DNA of 64,000 nt from NCBI RefSeq assembly GCF_047872805.1, contig NZ_JBLQUK010000002.1, forward strand, positions 62,001 to 126,000, written 5' to 3'. Each line of letters begins with the position of its first letter. Position 1 is the stretch's first letter. Of the stretch, positions 34,445-42,810 are shown one piece after another. Source of the stretch: Erythrobacter sp047872805 (GTDB lineage Bacteria > Pseudomonadota > Alphaproteobacteria > Sphingomonadales > Sphingomonadaceae). The translations under genes were made by a program, and so were the position numbers. Under the pieces are notes generated by a model. That model had not been told where the DNA came from and searched no databases. It worked only from the letters and a program-made list of their open reading frames with translations.

Positions 34445-36107
34445 AAAGCGCCTCCTTGAACGGGACCATGCCGATGCGGCGGTAGGTGTCGACAAAGCGT
34501 TCTTGGCCCTCGCGCTGGGCGAGATAGACATCGGTGACTTTGTCGACAGCCTCGATCACGCCGTCTTCGGTAAAGCCGGGGCCGGTGATCTTGGCGAGGG
34601 AAACGTCCTCTGCCTCTGATCCGCCGAGCGAGAGCTGGTAATTCTCAGTGCCTTTCTTATCGACGCCAAGGATGCCGATATGGCCAGCATGGTGGTGCCC
34701 GCAGGCGTTGATACAGCCGGAGATTTTCAGTTTCAGTTCGCCAATCCGCCCGGTTTTGCCGCTGGCATCAAAGCGTTCGCTGATCCGCTGCGCCAGCGGG
34801 ATCGAACGGGCGTTGGCGAGGCTGCAATAATCCAGGCCGGGGCAGGCGATGATATCCTCGATCGTGTCCATGTTGGGCGAACCCAGACCGGCTGCGTCCA
34901 GCGCGCTCCACAAGGCAGGCAGGTCCGCGATCCGCACATGCGGTAGAACGATGTTCTGCGTGTGCATCACGCGCAGTTCGTCAAAACTGTACAACCGGGC
35001 AAGCTCCGCCATCAATCGCATCTGATCGCCGGTTGCATCGCCGGGGATGCCGCCAACGGGTTTGAGGCTGATTACGGCGGAGACATAGCCTGGTGCCTTG
35101 TGGGCATGGGTGTTGTTCCTCACCCACCGGCCAAACCCGTCATCCCAGCGAAAGCTGGGATCCAGGGCGGCCTCGCGCTCAAGTCGCCCGAGATCCCAGC
35201 TTTCGCTGGGATGACGAAATGAGGGCGGGGCAAAGAACGGCTTGATCCGCTCCAGCTCCTCACGCGGGGGCTCGATGCCCTGCTGAAGCAGATGCGCGAA
35301 TTCTTGCTCGACCTGCCGAGTGTATTCTTCCGCGCCGATTTCATGGACGAGGATCTTGATCCGCGCCTTGTATTTGTTGTCGCGCCGGCCGTAGCGATTG
35401 TAGACCCGCAGGCACGCCTCGGCATAAGTGATAAGCTGATCTAGCGGCACGAAATCGCGCACCATCGGCGCGATCATCGGGGTGCGGCCCATGCCGCCGC
35501 CAACATAGAAAGACGCTCCCAGCGCACCGTCCTTTTCCACGATACGGATGCCGATATCGTGCAGCCGCATCGCGGCGCGATCCTTTTCGCTCGCGATCAC
35601 TGCGATCTTGAACTTGCGCGGCAGATAGGTGAATTCCGGGTGGAAGCTCGACCATTGGCGCAGCAATTCGGCATAGGGACGCGGATCGGTCAATTCGTCC
35701 GCCGCCGCTCCCGCAAAATGATCGGAAGAGATATTGCGGATGCAGTTTCCGCTGGTCTGAATCGCGTGCATCTCAACCTTGGCGAGGTCGGCAAGGATGT
35801 CGGCAGCGTCCTCCAGCTTGATCCAATTGTATTGCAGGTTCTGGCGCGTGGTGAAGTGGCCGTAACCGCGGTCATATTTGTCCGCAATATCGCCCAGCGC
35901 GCTCATCTGGCGTGAATTCAACGTGCCATAGGGGATCGCCACGCGCAGCATATAGGCGTGGAGTTGCAGATAAAGCCCGTTCATCAGCCGCAATGGCTTG
36001 AATTGATCCTCGGTCAATTTGCCCTCGATCCGGCGGCGCGCCTGATCGCGGAACTCCTCGACGCGGGCGGCGACCATGGCAGAATCGTATTGGTCATATT
36101 GATACAT
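34431..36107 (-). CDS. Ferredoxin-type sulfite/nitrite reductase carrying an in-frame repeat insertion
   Basis: 558 residues. Hemoprotein that reduces sulfite (or nitrite) by six electrons with siroheme and a [4Fe-4S] cluster. Two half-domains are visible; the cluster ligands are CPGLDYC and CINAC, spaced as in the family. HFTTRQNLQYNW and SGNCIRNISSDHFAGA lie in the siroheme pocket. Residues about 298-324 (RHPSESWDLGRLEREAALDP and following) are encoded by a palindromic element and are not part of the family. They lie in the linker between halves, where an insert may be tolerated. Genes for siroheme synthesis and CysH on both sides favour sulfite as substrate. Confidence 0.9.
   Translation of the reverse strand: MYQYDQYDSAMVAARVEEFRDQARRRIEGKLTEDQFKPLRLMNGLYLQLHAYMLRVAIPYGTLNSRQMSALGDIADKYDRGYGHFTTRQNLQYNWIKLEDAADILADLAKVEMHAIQTSGNCIRNISSDHFAGAAADELTDPRPYAELLRQWSSFHPEFTYLPRKFKIAVIASEKDRAAMRLHDIGIRIVEKDGALGASFYVGGGMGRTPMIAPMVRDFVPLDQLITYAEACLRVYNRYGRRDNKYKARIKILVHEIGAEEYTRQVEQEFAHLLQQGIEPPREELERIKPFFAPPSFRHPSESWDLGRLEREAALDPSFRWDDGFGRWVRNNTHAHKAPGYVSAVISLKPVGGIPGDATGDQMRLMAELARLYSFDELRVMHTQNIVLPHVRIADLPALWSALDAAGLGSPNMDTIEDIIACPGLDYCSLANARSIPLAQRISERFDASGKTGRIGELKLKISGCINACGHHHAGHIGILGVDKKGTENYQLSLGGSEAEDVSLAKITGPGFTEDGVIEAVDKVTDVYLAQREGQERFVDTYRRIGMVPFKEALYGQA
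35138..35216 (-). repeat. Palindromic element inserted in-frame in sulfite reductase
   Basis: Two exact 25-bp arms, 35138-35162 and 35192-35216, are reverse complements with a 29-base spacer. Each arm is itself a hairpin: TCCCAGC-GAAA-GCTGGGA on the left, TCCCAGC-TTTC-GCTGGGA on the right. Read on the coding strand it keeps the frame open and gives the peptide RHPSESWD...DPSFRWDD, familiar as a translated repeat in sphingomonad and related genomes. No target duplication is obvious. Confidence 0.9.
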
Positions 36108-36108
36108 G

Positions 36109-36405
36109 TCAGATCACCCAGTCGATGGCTTCGGGGTCTTTGGGTTTCAGCGTCAGGTCGGGCCGGACCGTGGGACCAAGCGCGCGGATGCGGTCCTTGA
36201 TATGCGCGGGCCGCACTCCGGCTTCATTGGCTTCGGCTTCGATGATGTAGGGCACGTTGACGCGCCGCAGCGCCTCTTCGCGGGCCATGATTTCTGCGCC
36301 GTGATCGCCGACATCGGCGGCAGCGTCGATGTGGAGCGACCAGTCGGCCCCGTCCCACCAGACAACCGCGCCGGTCTTGAGGTCATTTCCGGTGAGGATT
36401 TTCAT
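36109..36405 (-). CDS. DUF2849 protein of the sulfite reduction operon
   Basis: 98 residues, start overlapping the stop of the methyltransferase gene (ATGA at 36402-36405), and one base before the sulfite reductase gene. DUF2849 proteins are short alphaproteobacterial proteins of unknown function found almost only beside sulfite reductase genes; the opening LTGNDLKTGAVVWWDG and REEALRRVNVPYIIEAEANE are typical. Function is unknown; the strict neighbourhood suggests an accessory to sulfite reductase. Confidence 0.88.
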   Translation of the reverse strand: MKILTGNDLKTGAVVWWDGADWSLHIDAAADVGDHGAEIMAREEALRRVNVPYIIEAEANEAGVRPAHIKDRIRALGPTVRPDLTLKPKDPEAIDWVI

Positions 36406-37157
36406 CGTGCTGCTTCCATCGCGGTCTGCGCAAGCGTCAAATTGTCGCGCGCGGTCACATCGCCGATCACGATCATCGCCGGGCTCTTGATGCGCTCGCG
36501 CTTCACCAGATCGGGCAGGCTGGCGAGCAGCCCGCGCACCACGCGCATTTCCGGGCGCGCGGCGTTTTCGATCACCGCCAGCGGCATATCGGGCGCAAGG
36601 CCATCAGCCATCAGCTTTTCCGCAATTTGCGGTGCGGTCTTGACGCCCATATAGATGACCAGCGTGCGGCCTTTGCCCGCCAGTCCCGACCAGTCCTGAT
36701 CCGACAATCCCTTGCACTGTCCGGCGACAAAGCTGACGATGCTCGCAGCGTCGCGGTGGGTCAGCGCGATTTGCGCTGCCGCAGCCGCGCCATTGGCAGC
36801 GGAAATCCCGGGAACGATTTCAACCGGGACGCCGTAAGCGCGGGCAAGTTCCGCCTCTTCGCCGCCGCGTCCGAAAATCAGCGGATCGCCGCCTTTCAAT
36901 CGCACCACGTCATGCCCGGCCAGCGCCTCGTGCACGAGCAACATATTGATGTCGTCCTGCGGCAAAGTGTGCCGTGCGCGGCTTTTGGCGACCGAGATCA
37001 GCCGCGCGTCAGGCCGCGCCATGGCGAGGATTTCATCGCTCACCAACCCATCATGCACAATGACGCGAGCCTGCGAGATCAGCCGCGCCGCGCGCAGCGT
37101 CAACAGGTCAGGATCGCCCGGACCCGCACCCACCAGAAAGATCGTGCCTGTGCTCAT
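36402..37157 (-). CDS. cobA: Uroporphyrinogen-III C-methyltransferase
   Basis: 251 residues; single-domain enzyme (not the fused CysG). It methylates uroporphyrinogen III at C2 and C7 with SAM, giving precorrin-2 for siroheme. Typical motifs: FLVGAGPGDPDLLTLRAARL, VRLKGGDPLIFGRGGEE, VEIVPGISAANGAAAAAQIALTHRD, and VIYMGVKTAPQIAEKL. First gene of a coupled operon with DUF2849, sulfite reductase, DUF934 and cysH, for which it supplies the siroheme precursor. The dehydrogenase/chelatase step (CysG N-terminal domain) is not seen here. SUMT and CobA names are both used. Confidence 0.92.
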   Translation of the reverse strand: MSTGTIFLVGAGPGDPDLLTLRAARLISQARVIVHDGLVSDEILAMARPDARLISVAKSRARHTLPQDDINMLLVHEALAGHDVVRLKGGDPLIFGRGGEEAELARAYGVPVEIVPGISAANGAAAAAQIALTHRDAASIVSFVAGQCKGLSDQDWSGLAGKGRTLVIYMGVKTAPQIAEKLMADGLAPDMPLAVIENAARPEMRVVRGLLASLPDLVKRERIKSPAMIVIGDVTARDNLTLAQTAMEAAR

Positions 37158-37206
37158 GCGGGCCGAAATGGCGCGCCGCGCCCTTTAGCACCAGCGAGAA
37201 TGGGTT

Positions 37207-37236
37207 GGGGATGCTGAAGCAAAGCTTTTGCACCCC
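37207..37236. repeat. GC-rich hairpin between mscS and the siroheme operon
   Basis: GGGG-A-TGC-TG-AAGC / GCTT-TT-GCA-CCCC around AAA: four plus three plus four pairs with one bulge and one internal loop. It lies in the 101-base gap between the two minus-strand operons. It lacks a T-tract in the minus direction. It may end the mscS transcript or regulate the sulfur operon. Confidence 0.5.
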
Positions 37237-37258
37237 CCTTAGCAGCAGTTTTGGAGCT

Positions 37259-38359
37259 CTAATCCCTGCTCAGTTTGCCTGCCGCCATCAGCTCAACCAG
37301 CTGGTCGAGCTGTTTGGAGGAGCGCAAATGCAGGTCGCGCTGAGGGAAGGGGATTTCGATCTCATGTTCCTTGAACAATTGCCAGATGCGCATGTAGACA
37401 TCGCTACGGATATTGGCGATCCCTCCCTCTGGGTCCTGTATCCAGAAGCGCACTTCGAAATTGACCGAATTGTCGCCAAATTCCATGATGTTGACGCGCG
37501 GTTTGGGATTTTTGAGCACCCGTTTGGTGTCGGCTACCGATTGGTAAAGCAGCCGCGTCACAAGCTCCAGATCGCTGTCATAGGATACGCCGACCGGCGC
37601 CTTTACCCGCACATCGCGTGAGGAATAGGACCAGTTAACGACCTGATTAATCATCAGATTTTCATTGGGAATAAGATGCTCAGTCTGGTCGCGGGTGATG
37701 ACCGAGATTGCGCGAATGCCGATCTTGCGGATTTGACCAACGGCTTCGTTGCCCGCCTGATCGGTCACCGAAATCACGTCGCCCGGCTTGATCGATTTAT
37801 CCAGCAGCAGCAGGATGCCGGAAATCAGATTGCCGAAGGTCTTCTGCAGGCCAAAACCGATGGCAAGACCAAATGCTCCGCCAAAAAATGCCAGCGCAGT
37901 GAGGTCGATGCCGAGCAAATCAATCCCGATCAGAAATGCAAGCGCCCAGATCGCAATCGTGCTGAGCTTTTCAGCCAGCAGTTTCTGCGTGCTGTCGAAC
38001 TGCGATATGCGCCTGATCAAGCTGCGGCTGATCCGGGTTGCGGCCCATGCGGCGGTGATGACCAATGTTATGACGCCGATCACCAGAACGACGTCGAGCA
38101 AGGAAATCCGGAAATTGCCCAATTCAAAAGCAAAGGTCTGCAAAGACTGCAAAACGGCCCCTGCCGTCTCACTCTTTTCACCAACCCCCGCGATCAGATT
38201 GTCGGTGGCCTCTACCACTTCGACCGAGGAAGTCGGCACATCGATGGGCATGTCCTGCGGCGCAGGCGTCGCCATGTCGGCGGCCTCTGCCGCTGGCGAA
38301 CCCGTTTCGGCTGGGTCAGCGGGATCAGGTGTCGCAGCAGGGGTAACAGAGGCAGTCAT
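37259..38359 (-). CDS. MscS family mechanosensitive channel
   Basis: 366 residues. A small-conductance mechanosensitive channel of the inner membrane that opens under hypo-osmotic stress. The N-terminal 60 residues are Ala/Pro/Glu-rich and probably periplasmic. Four hydrophobic segments follow; the pore helix TM3 reads ALAFFGGAFGLAIGFGLQKT with the Ala/Gly pattern of the family, and the beta domain begins with DKSIKPGDVISV. The start overlaps the metC stop by ATGA, so an MscS gene is coupled to sulfur amino acid genes; the reason is unclear. Confidence 0.92.
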   Translation of the reverse strand: MTASVTPAATPDPADPAETGSPAAEAADMATPAPQDMPIDVPTSSVEVVEATDNLIAGVGEKSETAGAVLQSLQTFAFELGNFRISLLDVVLVIGVITLVITAAWAATRISRSLIRRISQFDSTQKLLAEKLSTIAIWALAFLIGIDLLGIDLTALAFFGGAFGLAIGFGLQKTFGNLISGILLLLDKSIKPGDVISVTDQAGNEAVGQIRKIGIRAISVITRDQTEHLIPNENLMINQVVNWSYSSRDVRVKAPVGVSYDSDLELVTRLLYQSVADTKRVLKNPKPRVNIMEFGDNSVNFEVRFWIQDPEGGIANIRSDVYMRIWQLFKEHEIEIPFPQRDLHLRSSKQLDQLVELMAAGKLSRD

Positions 38360-39564
38360 GGGATTTCCAATTGGGCAAGCGCCTGAGCGAGGTCTGCGAC
38401 CAGGTCTTCGGGATGTTCCAGGCCGATAGACAGACGGATAGCGGGGCGGGGGCCAATGCCCCTGTCGCCCATCAGCGGCGTCATGACGCTGCGGAATTGT
38501 TGCGGATAGATCGGCAGCGCAAGGCTTTCAAAGCCGCCCCAGCTGTAACCAATGCCGAAGTGTTCCAGGGCATCGACCACCTGGCCCGAGGCGGCGGGAT
38601 CATCGCTCGCCAAGGCAAAGCTGAACAGGCCGCAGCCGCCGATAAAATCGCGCCGCCACAATGCATGGCCGGGGTCGCTTTCGAGCATTGGGCACATCAC
38701 CTGCGCGACCTGTGGTTGCTCCGCCAGCCAGCCCGCTATTCGCACCGCGCTTGCCGTCGTTTGCTGTAGCCGCAGCGCCATAGTGCGCAGTCCGCGCGCG
38801 GCCAGCGCTGCGTCATCAGGGGAGACGACCTGACCCAGTTCCTGCGCAGTGCGGCGCAGCGCGCGGTACCAGCTTTCGCCCGCGCTGGCCGATCCCATCA
38901 TCAGGTCCGAATGGCCGCCGACATGTTTCGACAGGCTCTGCATCACAATGTCGCAGCCATGTGACAGGCCGGCAAATCCGAGCGCGCTCGCCCAGGTGTT
39001 GTCGAGCAGGCTGACCGCGCCGACCTCGCGCGCCATCGCGGTCAAGGCAGGAATATCGCAGACCTCCATCGTCAGGCTGCCGGGGCATTCAAGCCACACC
39101 ACGCGCGGCGTCCGTTCAGCGGTCAGCGCGGCAAATGCGGGCAGATCAAGCGGGTCGAAGAAAGCGTGTGTCACCCCCATACGCGCCAGCAGCCCGCTCG
39201 CCATGCTGCGCGAGGGATCATAGGCATTGTCCGCCATCAGCAGATGATCGCCGGGCTTGAGCACCGCGAGCAAACATCCCGCTATCGCCGCAACCCCGCT
39301 GGGATAGAGCACAGTGCCGTGCGCGCCGGGCTCGATTTCGGTAAGCGCTTCGGCCAGCGCCCACTGCGTCGGCGCGCCGCGCCTGCCGTAAAAGAAATCG
39401 CCATCCTGGTTGGATTTTAGCGCGGCTTTGCGCTCTGCCTCAGTGGCATAGAGATGGGTTGATCCGCGCCAGACGGGGGGATTGACCACCGGCCCAGTCC
39501 ATTCCTCGCGCCGTCCCGCGCGGACGACCCTTGTGCCAGAGCGCAATTTCCTGTCCCCGTTCAT
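38356..39564 (-). CDS. metC: Cystathionine beta-lyase (PLP)
   Basis: 402 residues from ATG 39564, which overlaps the sseA stop (ATGA); longer starts lie within sseA. A trans-sulfuration PLP enzyme of the Cys/Met metabolism family that cleaves cystathionine to homocysteine, pyruvate and ammonia. The PLP lysine sits in MQSLSKHVGGHSDLMMG, the tyrosine loop is FFYGRRGAPTQWAL, and VSLLDNTWASALGF is the usual PLP-stacking aspartate region. The sequence RGSTHLYATEAE matches the MetC subtype, but cystathionine gamma-lyase or -synthase cannot be fully excluded. Confidence 0.88.
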   Translation of the reverse strand: MNGDRKLRSGTRVVRAGRREEWTGPVVNPPVWRGSTHLYATEAERKAALKSNQDGDFFYGRRGAPTQWALAEALTEIEPGAHGTVLYPSGVAAIAGCLLAVLKPGDHLLMADNAYDPSRSMASGLLARMGVTHAFFDPLDLPAFAALTAERTPRVVWLECPGSLTMEVCDIPALTAMAREVGAVSLLDNTWASALGFAGLSHGCDIVMQSLSKHVGGHSDLMMGSASAGESWYRALRRTAQELGQVVSPDDAALAARGLRTMALRLQQTTASAVRIAGWLAEQPQVAQVMCPMLESDPGHALWRRDFIGGCGLFSFALASDDPAASGQVVDALEHFGIGYSWGGFESLALPIYPQQFRSVMTPLMGDRGIGPRPAIRLSIGLEHPEDLVADLAQALAQLEIP

Positions 39565-40415
39565 GCTGGCCCTTGCGCCTTGGGGGTGGCGGGATCGGCT
39601 TCCCATTCCTGCCAGCTGCCATCATACAATGCGGTGTCGTGCGCCCCAGCCAGATGCAGCGCGAACAACAGCACGCTGGCTGTCACTCCGCTGCCGCAAG
39701 TGGTGACAATCGGGCGGTTCAGGTCAACGCCTGCCGCCGCGAAAACGGCGCGCAATTCTGCCACCGGTTTGAACGTGCCATCCGGATTGAACACTTGGCC
39801 AAAGGGCAGGTTCAGCGAGCCGGGGATGCGCCCGTTTTGTCCGCCATGCACCGGATCAATCCCTGCACCGTAAACCCGGTCTGCGCCGCGCGCGTCGAGC
39901 ACTTGCGCGGCGCAAGTCTCCAGATTGGCGAGCATTTGCGTCTTGGTCCGGATGCCTGTTGCAGAGGTCAAGGTTATCGGCGCGGCGTGGCCGGGTTCCG
40001 GCTCTCCGGTTTCGAGCGCCCGCCCTTCGCTGCGCCATCTGGCCAGCCCGCCGTCGAGGATCGCAACCTGATCCACGCCATGCGACCAGAGCGCAAACCA
40101 CGCCCGTGCCGAGGTTTTCACGTAGCTATCGTCATACAGAACAATGCGAGATCCGGGCTCCACGCCAAGGCTCGCCAGCCGCTCAGTGAGTTGCGCCGTA
40201 TTGGGCAGCGCAGCGGGCACGTGCGATGAAGCGTCGGTCAAGCTCGCCAGATCAAGAAACCGCGCACCGGGGATATGCCCCGCCGCAAATTCAGCGTGCG
40301 GATCGCGGCCAGCAGCGGGCAAGTGGCGCGAGGCATCGATCACGACCACATCGGGTTCATGACGATGATCGGCAAGCCATTGGGCCGAAACGAGGCTGGG
40401 AAACGCAGAAACCAT
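39561..40415 (-). CDS. sseA: 3-mercaptopyruvate sulfurtransferase
   Basis: 284 residues, two rhodanese domains. It transfers sulfur from 3-mercaptopyruvate to a thiol or cyanide acceptor, part of cysteine breakdown. The inactive first domain spans about 1-130; the second (about 150-280) has the active-site loop TTCGSGVTAS. The CGSGVTA loop is the signature of mercaptopyruvate rather than thiosulfate enzymes. It starts the coupled group sseA-metC-mscS, and follows the Pro-rich membrane gene by 38 bases. Confidence 0.92.
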   Translation of the reverse strand: MVSAFPSLVSAQWLADHRHEPDVVVIDASRHLPAAGRDPHAEFAAGHIPGARFLDLASLTDASSHVPAALPNTAQLTERLASLGVEPGSRIVLYDDSYVKTSARAWFALWSHGVDQVAILDGGLARWRSEGRALETGEPEPGHAAPITLTSATGIRTKTQMLANLETCAAQVLDARGADRVYGAGIDPVHGGQNGRIPGSLNLPFGQVFNPDGTFKPVAELRAVFAAAGVDLNRPIVTTCGSGVTASVLLFALHLAGAHDTALYDGSWQEWEADPATPKAQGPA

Positions 40416-40453
40416 AGGCTCTTGCTAGCGTGCCTATGCGCATGCGCCAAGGG

Positions 40454-41932
40454 TCAGGTCGGGGTTCCTTGCGAAACCTCGGTCTTGATCGAATGCGCGC
40501 GCAGCCCCGGAAGCCCGCCCGGCGGACCATCAAGTGGAAGCGGGTGGACTCGTGACTGGCTGGTGGCGCTGGGGGTGCCGATGACATAGCTGCGGCTGGT
40601 CACCGGCTGCCCGGCGCCTTCCAACGTAATATGCAGCAGCGGAATGAACAGCGGCCGGGAACCCTGCCGGATGCTCTGCACTTCGGTCAGCGGCAGTCGC
40701 AATTGCGCGGTCACTCGGCGGCTTTGATACGGGCCGATCCGGTCAATTTCGGCAATCGGCTGACCAGCCGCAATCGGCGCAGCATTGGCCGCGCCGCGTT
40801 GGGCGCAGGCAAGCTGAGCGGCAACATTAAGGTCGCGCAGTGCCGCGTCGGAACGATTGGCAATATCCAGCCTAAACTCAACCGTGAACATCATCACGCT
40901 GCGGGATGCGGAGATGATTTCCAGCGTCAGATCAATCCGTGCAGGTTCGCCGGTGGTCGCGGCTTGTTTCTCGTCAGGAGCAGCGGCAGGCTTGGGTGCG
41001 GGATCGACAGGTGCAGGGATCGGTTCGGCCTCCGTTTCGCCAGCCGCGGTCTGCTTGATGACTTTGTGTACCCCAAACGCCAGCGAAGGGGTATCCTCCT
41101 GTCCCAGCAGTTTTTCCTGCCTTCGCCGCCGCCAGAACAGCCAGCCGAGCGCTGCGCTTAGCAGCGCAATCAATGCCAAACCGATATAGACCCGGTTGCG
41201 GATCGAAATCGCATCAGCGTCGGCATAATTGGCAATGGAATTTGGAGCGGGGGAAGTGGTGCCCGATCTGGCACCGGTCTCTGCCGCGGAGCCCGTTTCG
41301 CCATCTGGAGTGACGCTATACCAATCGTCAGGTCCGATAGGCGCGCTGCCTTCATCCCTGAACAAATCCCTGTCGAGATCAGGGTCAAAACTCGGTTCGG
41401 CTGCGGCTGCGGGTGCTGCGCGGGGCGAGGGCGCAGCAGATGCAGGTGACGGGTTTCGCGCCGCAGGGGTTTGGTCCGCCGGGGCGCGGACCGGCGCGCG
41501 TGTTGGAGAAGGTGCAGGCGTCGGCACCGTTCGCGGCGATGCAGTGGGTGCCGATGTGCGGGCTGGGGTGGGTGTGGGTTCCGAAGTTGACGCGGGCGTT
41601 GGTGAGGGCGTTGGTGCTTGCGCGGACGCTCTTGTCGGTGCAGGCGACGGCGCTGGCGTTTCCCGGATCACGCGCGGGCCAATGCGGACCCCGGCGCGTT
41701 CATCTGCGGGACCTTGCGGGGCGGGGGTGGGGCTGGGACTGGGAGCGGGAAGCGAAAAGCTGCCGGGCGATGACTGCGCCTGCAACGGCTGACCCATTCC
41801 CGCTCCTGCGACGGCCAAAGCCAATATGCCCGCAGCGGCACGTTTACCTCTTGCCAATTTGGGCACCGCAATTCGCGCCAACGGTTCGGGGTTGGTGAAT
41901 TTCGAAATGGGCAAGATTGTCGCGCGGATCAT
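40454..41932 (-). CDS. Pro-rich single-span membrane protein, function unknown
   Basis: 492 residues. The N-terminus carries a signal-like hydrophobic stretch (AAAGILALAVAGAGM, about 33-47) then roughly 180 residues dominated by Pro, Thr, Ser and Ala. One transmembrane helix is at about 237-256 (VYIGLALIALLSAALGWLFW) followed by RRRRQ, so the C-terminal 240 residues are probably cytoplasmic. That part contains a beta-rich domain (VMMFTVEFRLDIANRSDAAL, VTAQLRLPLTEVQSI). I do not recognise a family. It is divergent from queF and 38 bases upstream of sseA. The repetitive linker has high codon bias. Confidence 0.75.
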   Translation of the reverse strand: MIRATILPISKFTNPEPLARIAVPKLARGKRAAAGILALAVAGAGMGQPLQAQSSPGSFSLPAPSPSPTPAPQGPADERAGVRIGPRVIRETPAPSPAPTRASAQAPTPSPTPASTSEPTPTPARTSAPTASPRTVPTPAPSPTRAPVRAPADQTPAARNPSPASAAPSPRAAPAAAAEPSFDPDLDRDLFRDEGSAPIGPDDWYSVTPDGETGSAAETGARSGTTSPAPNSIANYADADAISIRNRVYIGLALIALLSAALGWLFWRRRRQEKLLGQEDTPSLAFGVHKVIKQTAAGETEAEPIPAPVDPAPKPAAAPDEKQAATTGEPARIDLTLEIISASRSVMMFTVEFRLDIANRSDAALRDLNVAAQLACAQRGAANAAPIAAGQPIAEIDRIGPYQSRRVTAQLRLPLTEVQSIRQGSRPLFIPLLHITLEGAGQPVTSRSYVIGTPSATSQSRVHPLPLDGPPGGLPGLRAHSIKTEVSQGTPT

Positions 41933-42121
41933 GAGCTATCGGGGCCGGGGCATTATCAGTCTGGGCAACACATTTCCGGGCAAAGTATCGCCGGATCGCT
42001 GGCTGCAGCACCGCGCAAGGACAGCGCGGCTGCTCCAGCCATTGCCCCTCACATAGATCGCAAAATCGCCGCGTCCAGTTCCTCGCTTGCAACCCGCCGC
42101 CTTTCGCGGCAACAGCGCGGC

Positions 42122-42607
42122 ATGGAAAGCACACCTGATAACGCCGCCCAGACGCCCGGTGCAGCGCCCGCATATCTGGGCAAGGACACACCTTTGCCCC
42201 GGTCGCCCGAGGAGGCGCGGCTTGATTATGTCTTGAATCCGCAGGCGGGCGCGCTTTATCTTGTGCGCTTTGCCGCGCCTGAGTTTACCTCGCTGTGCCC
42301 GGTGACGAACCAGCCCGACTTTGCGCATCTGGTGATAGATTATGCGCCCGCAGAAACCATTGTGGAATCCAAAAGTCTCAAGCTGTTTCTAGGCAGTTTT
42401 CGCAATCACAACGGCTTTCACGAAGATGTGACAGTGGGAATCGGGACGCGCTTGATGCGCGAAATGCGGCCGCTATGGCTCAGGATCGGGGGCTATTGGT
42501 ATCCGCGTGGCGGCATTCCGATCGATGTGTTCTGGCAAAGCGGCGCGCCGCCTGAAGGATTGTGGGTCCCCGACCAGGGCGTCGCAGGATACCGCGGGCG
42601 CGGGTAA
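42122..42607 (+). CDS. queF: NADPH-dependent 7-cyano-7-deazaguanine reductase
   Basis: 161 residues. QueF reduces preQ0 to preQ1, the last free-base step toward queuosine of tRNA. Single-domain (type I) form: the catalytic cysteine is in FTSLCPVTNQPDF, the NADPH motif is ESKSLKLFLGSFRNHNGFHE, and the C-terminal block reads IGGYWYPRGGIPIDVFW. The N-terminal 35 residues are not part of the fold. No preQ1 riboswitch pattern is seen in the 189 bases upstream, and no clear ribosome-binding site. It stands alone between divergent neighbours. Confidence 0.93.
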   Translation: MESTPDNAAQTPGAAPAYLGKDTPLPRSPEEARLDYVLNPQAGALYLVRFAAPEFTSLCPVTNQPDFAHLVIDYAPAETIVESKSLKLFLGSFRNHNGFHEDVTVGIGTRLMREMRPLWLRIGGYWYPRGGIPIDVFWQSGAPPEGLWVPDQGVAGYRGRG

Positions 42608-42810
42608 AGGCAGGTCTCGCCCCGCTACCCTTAACCTCATAGAATCGCATATTTTTTGTTCGCCCCGTTGAACGGGAAGCGGGATTCATCCCGGCGTCAT
42701 AATCGCAGCATAATTCAGTCCCCTACAAGGGCGCAAAAGCGCACGCCTGCGCGGCGTGTGACTTTCCAAAAACAATTCGCACTCCCTGATCCCTATTTGA
42801 GAGACGTGAT

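Noticed and set aside
41933..42121. preQ1 riboswitch before queF
   Set aside because: No C-rich short aptamer hairpin with the A-rich tail was found in this gap.
42608..42810. Gap between queF and the autotransporter searched for a gene or RNA
   Set aside because: Only a short AT-rich patch (ATATTTTTTG) and a GAGAG before the start are seen; nothing can be named.
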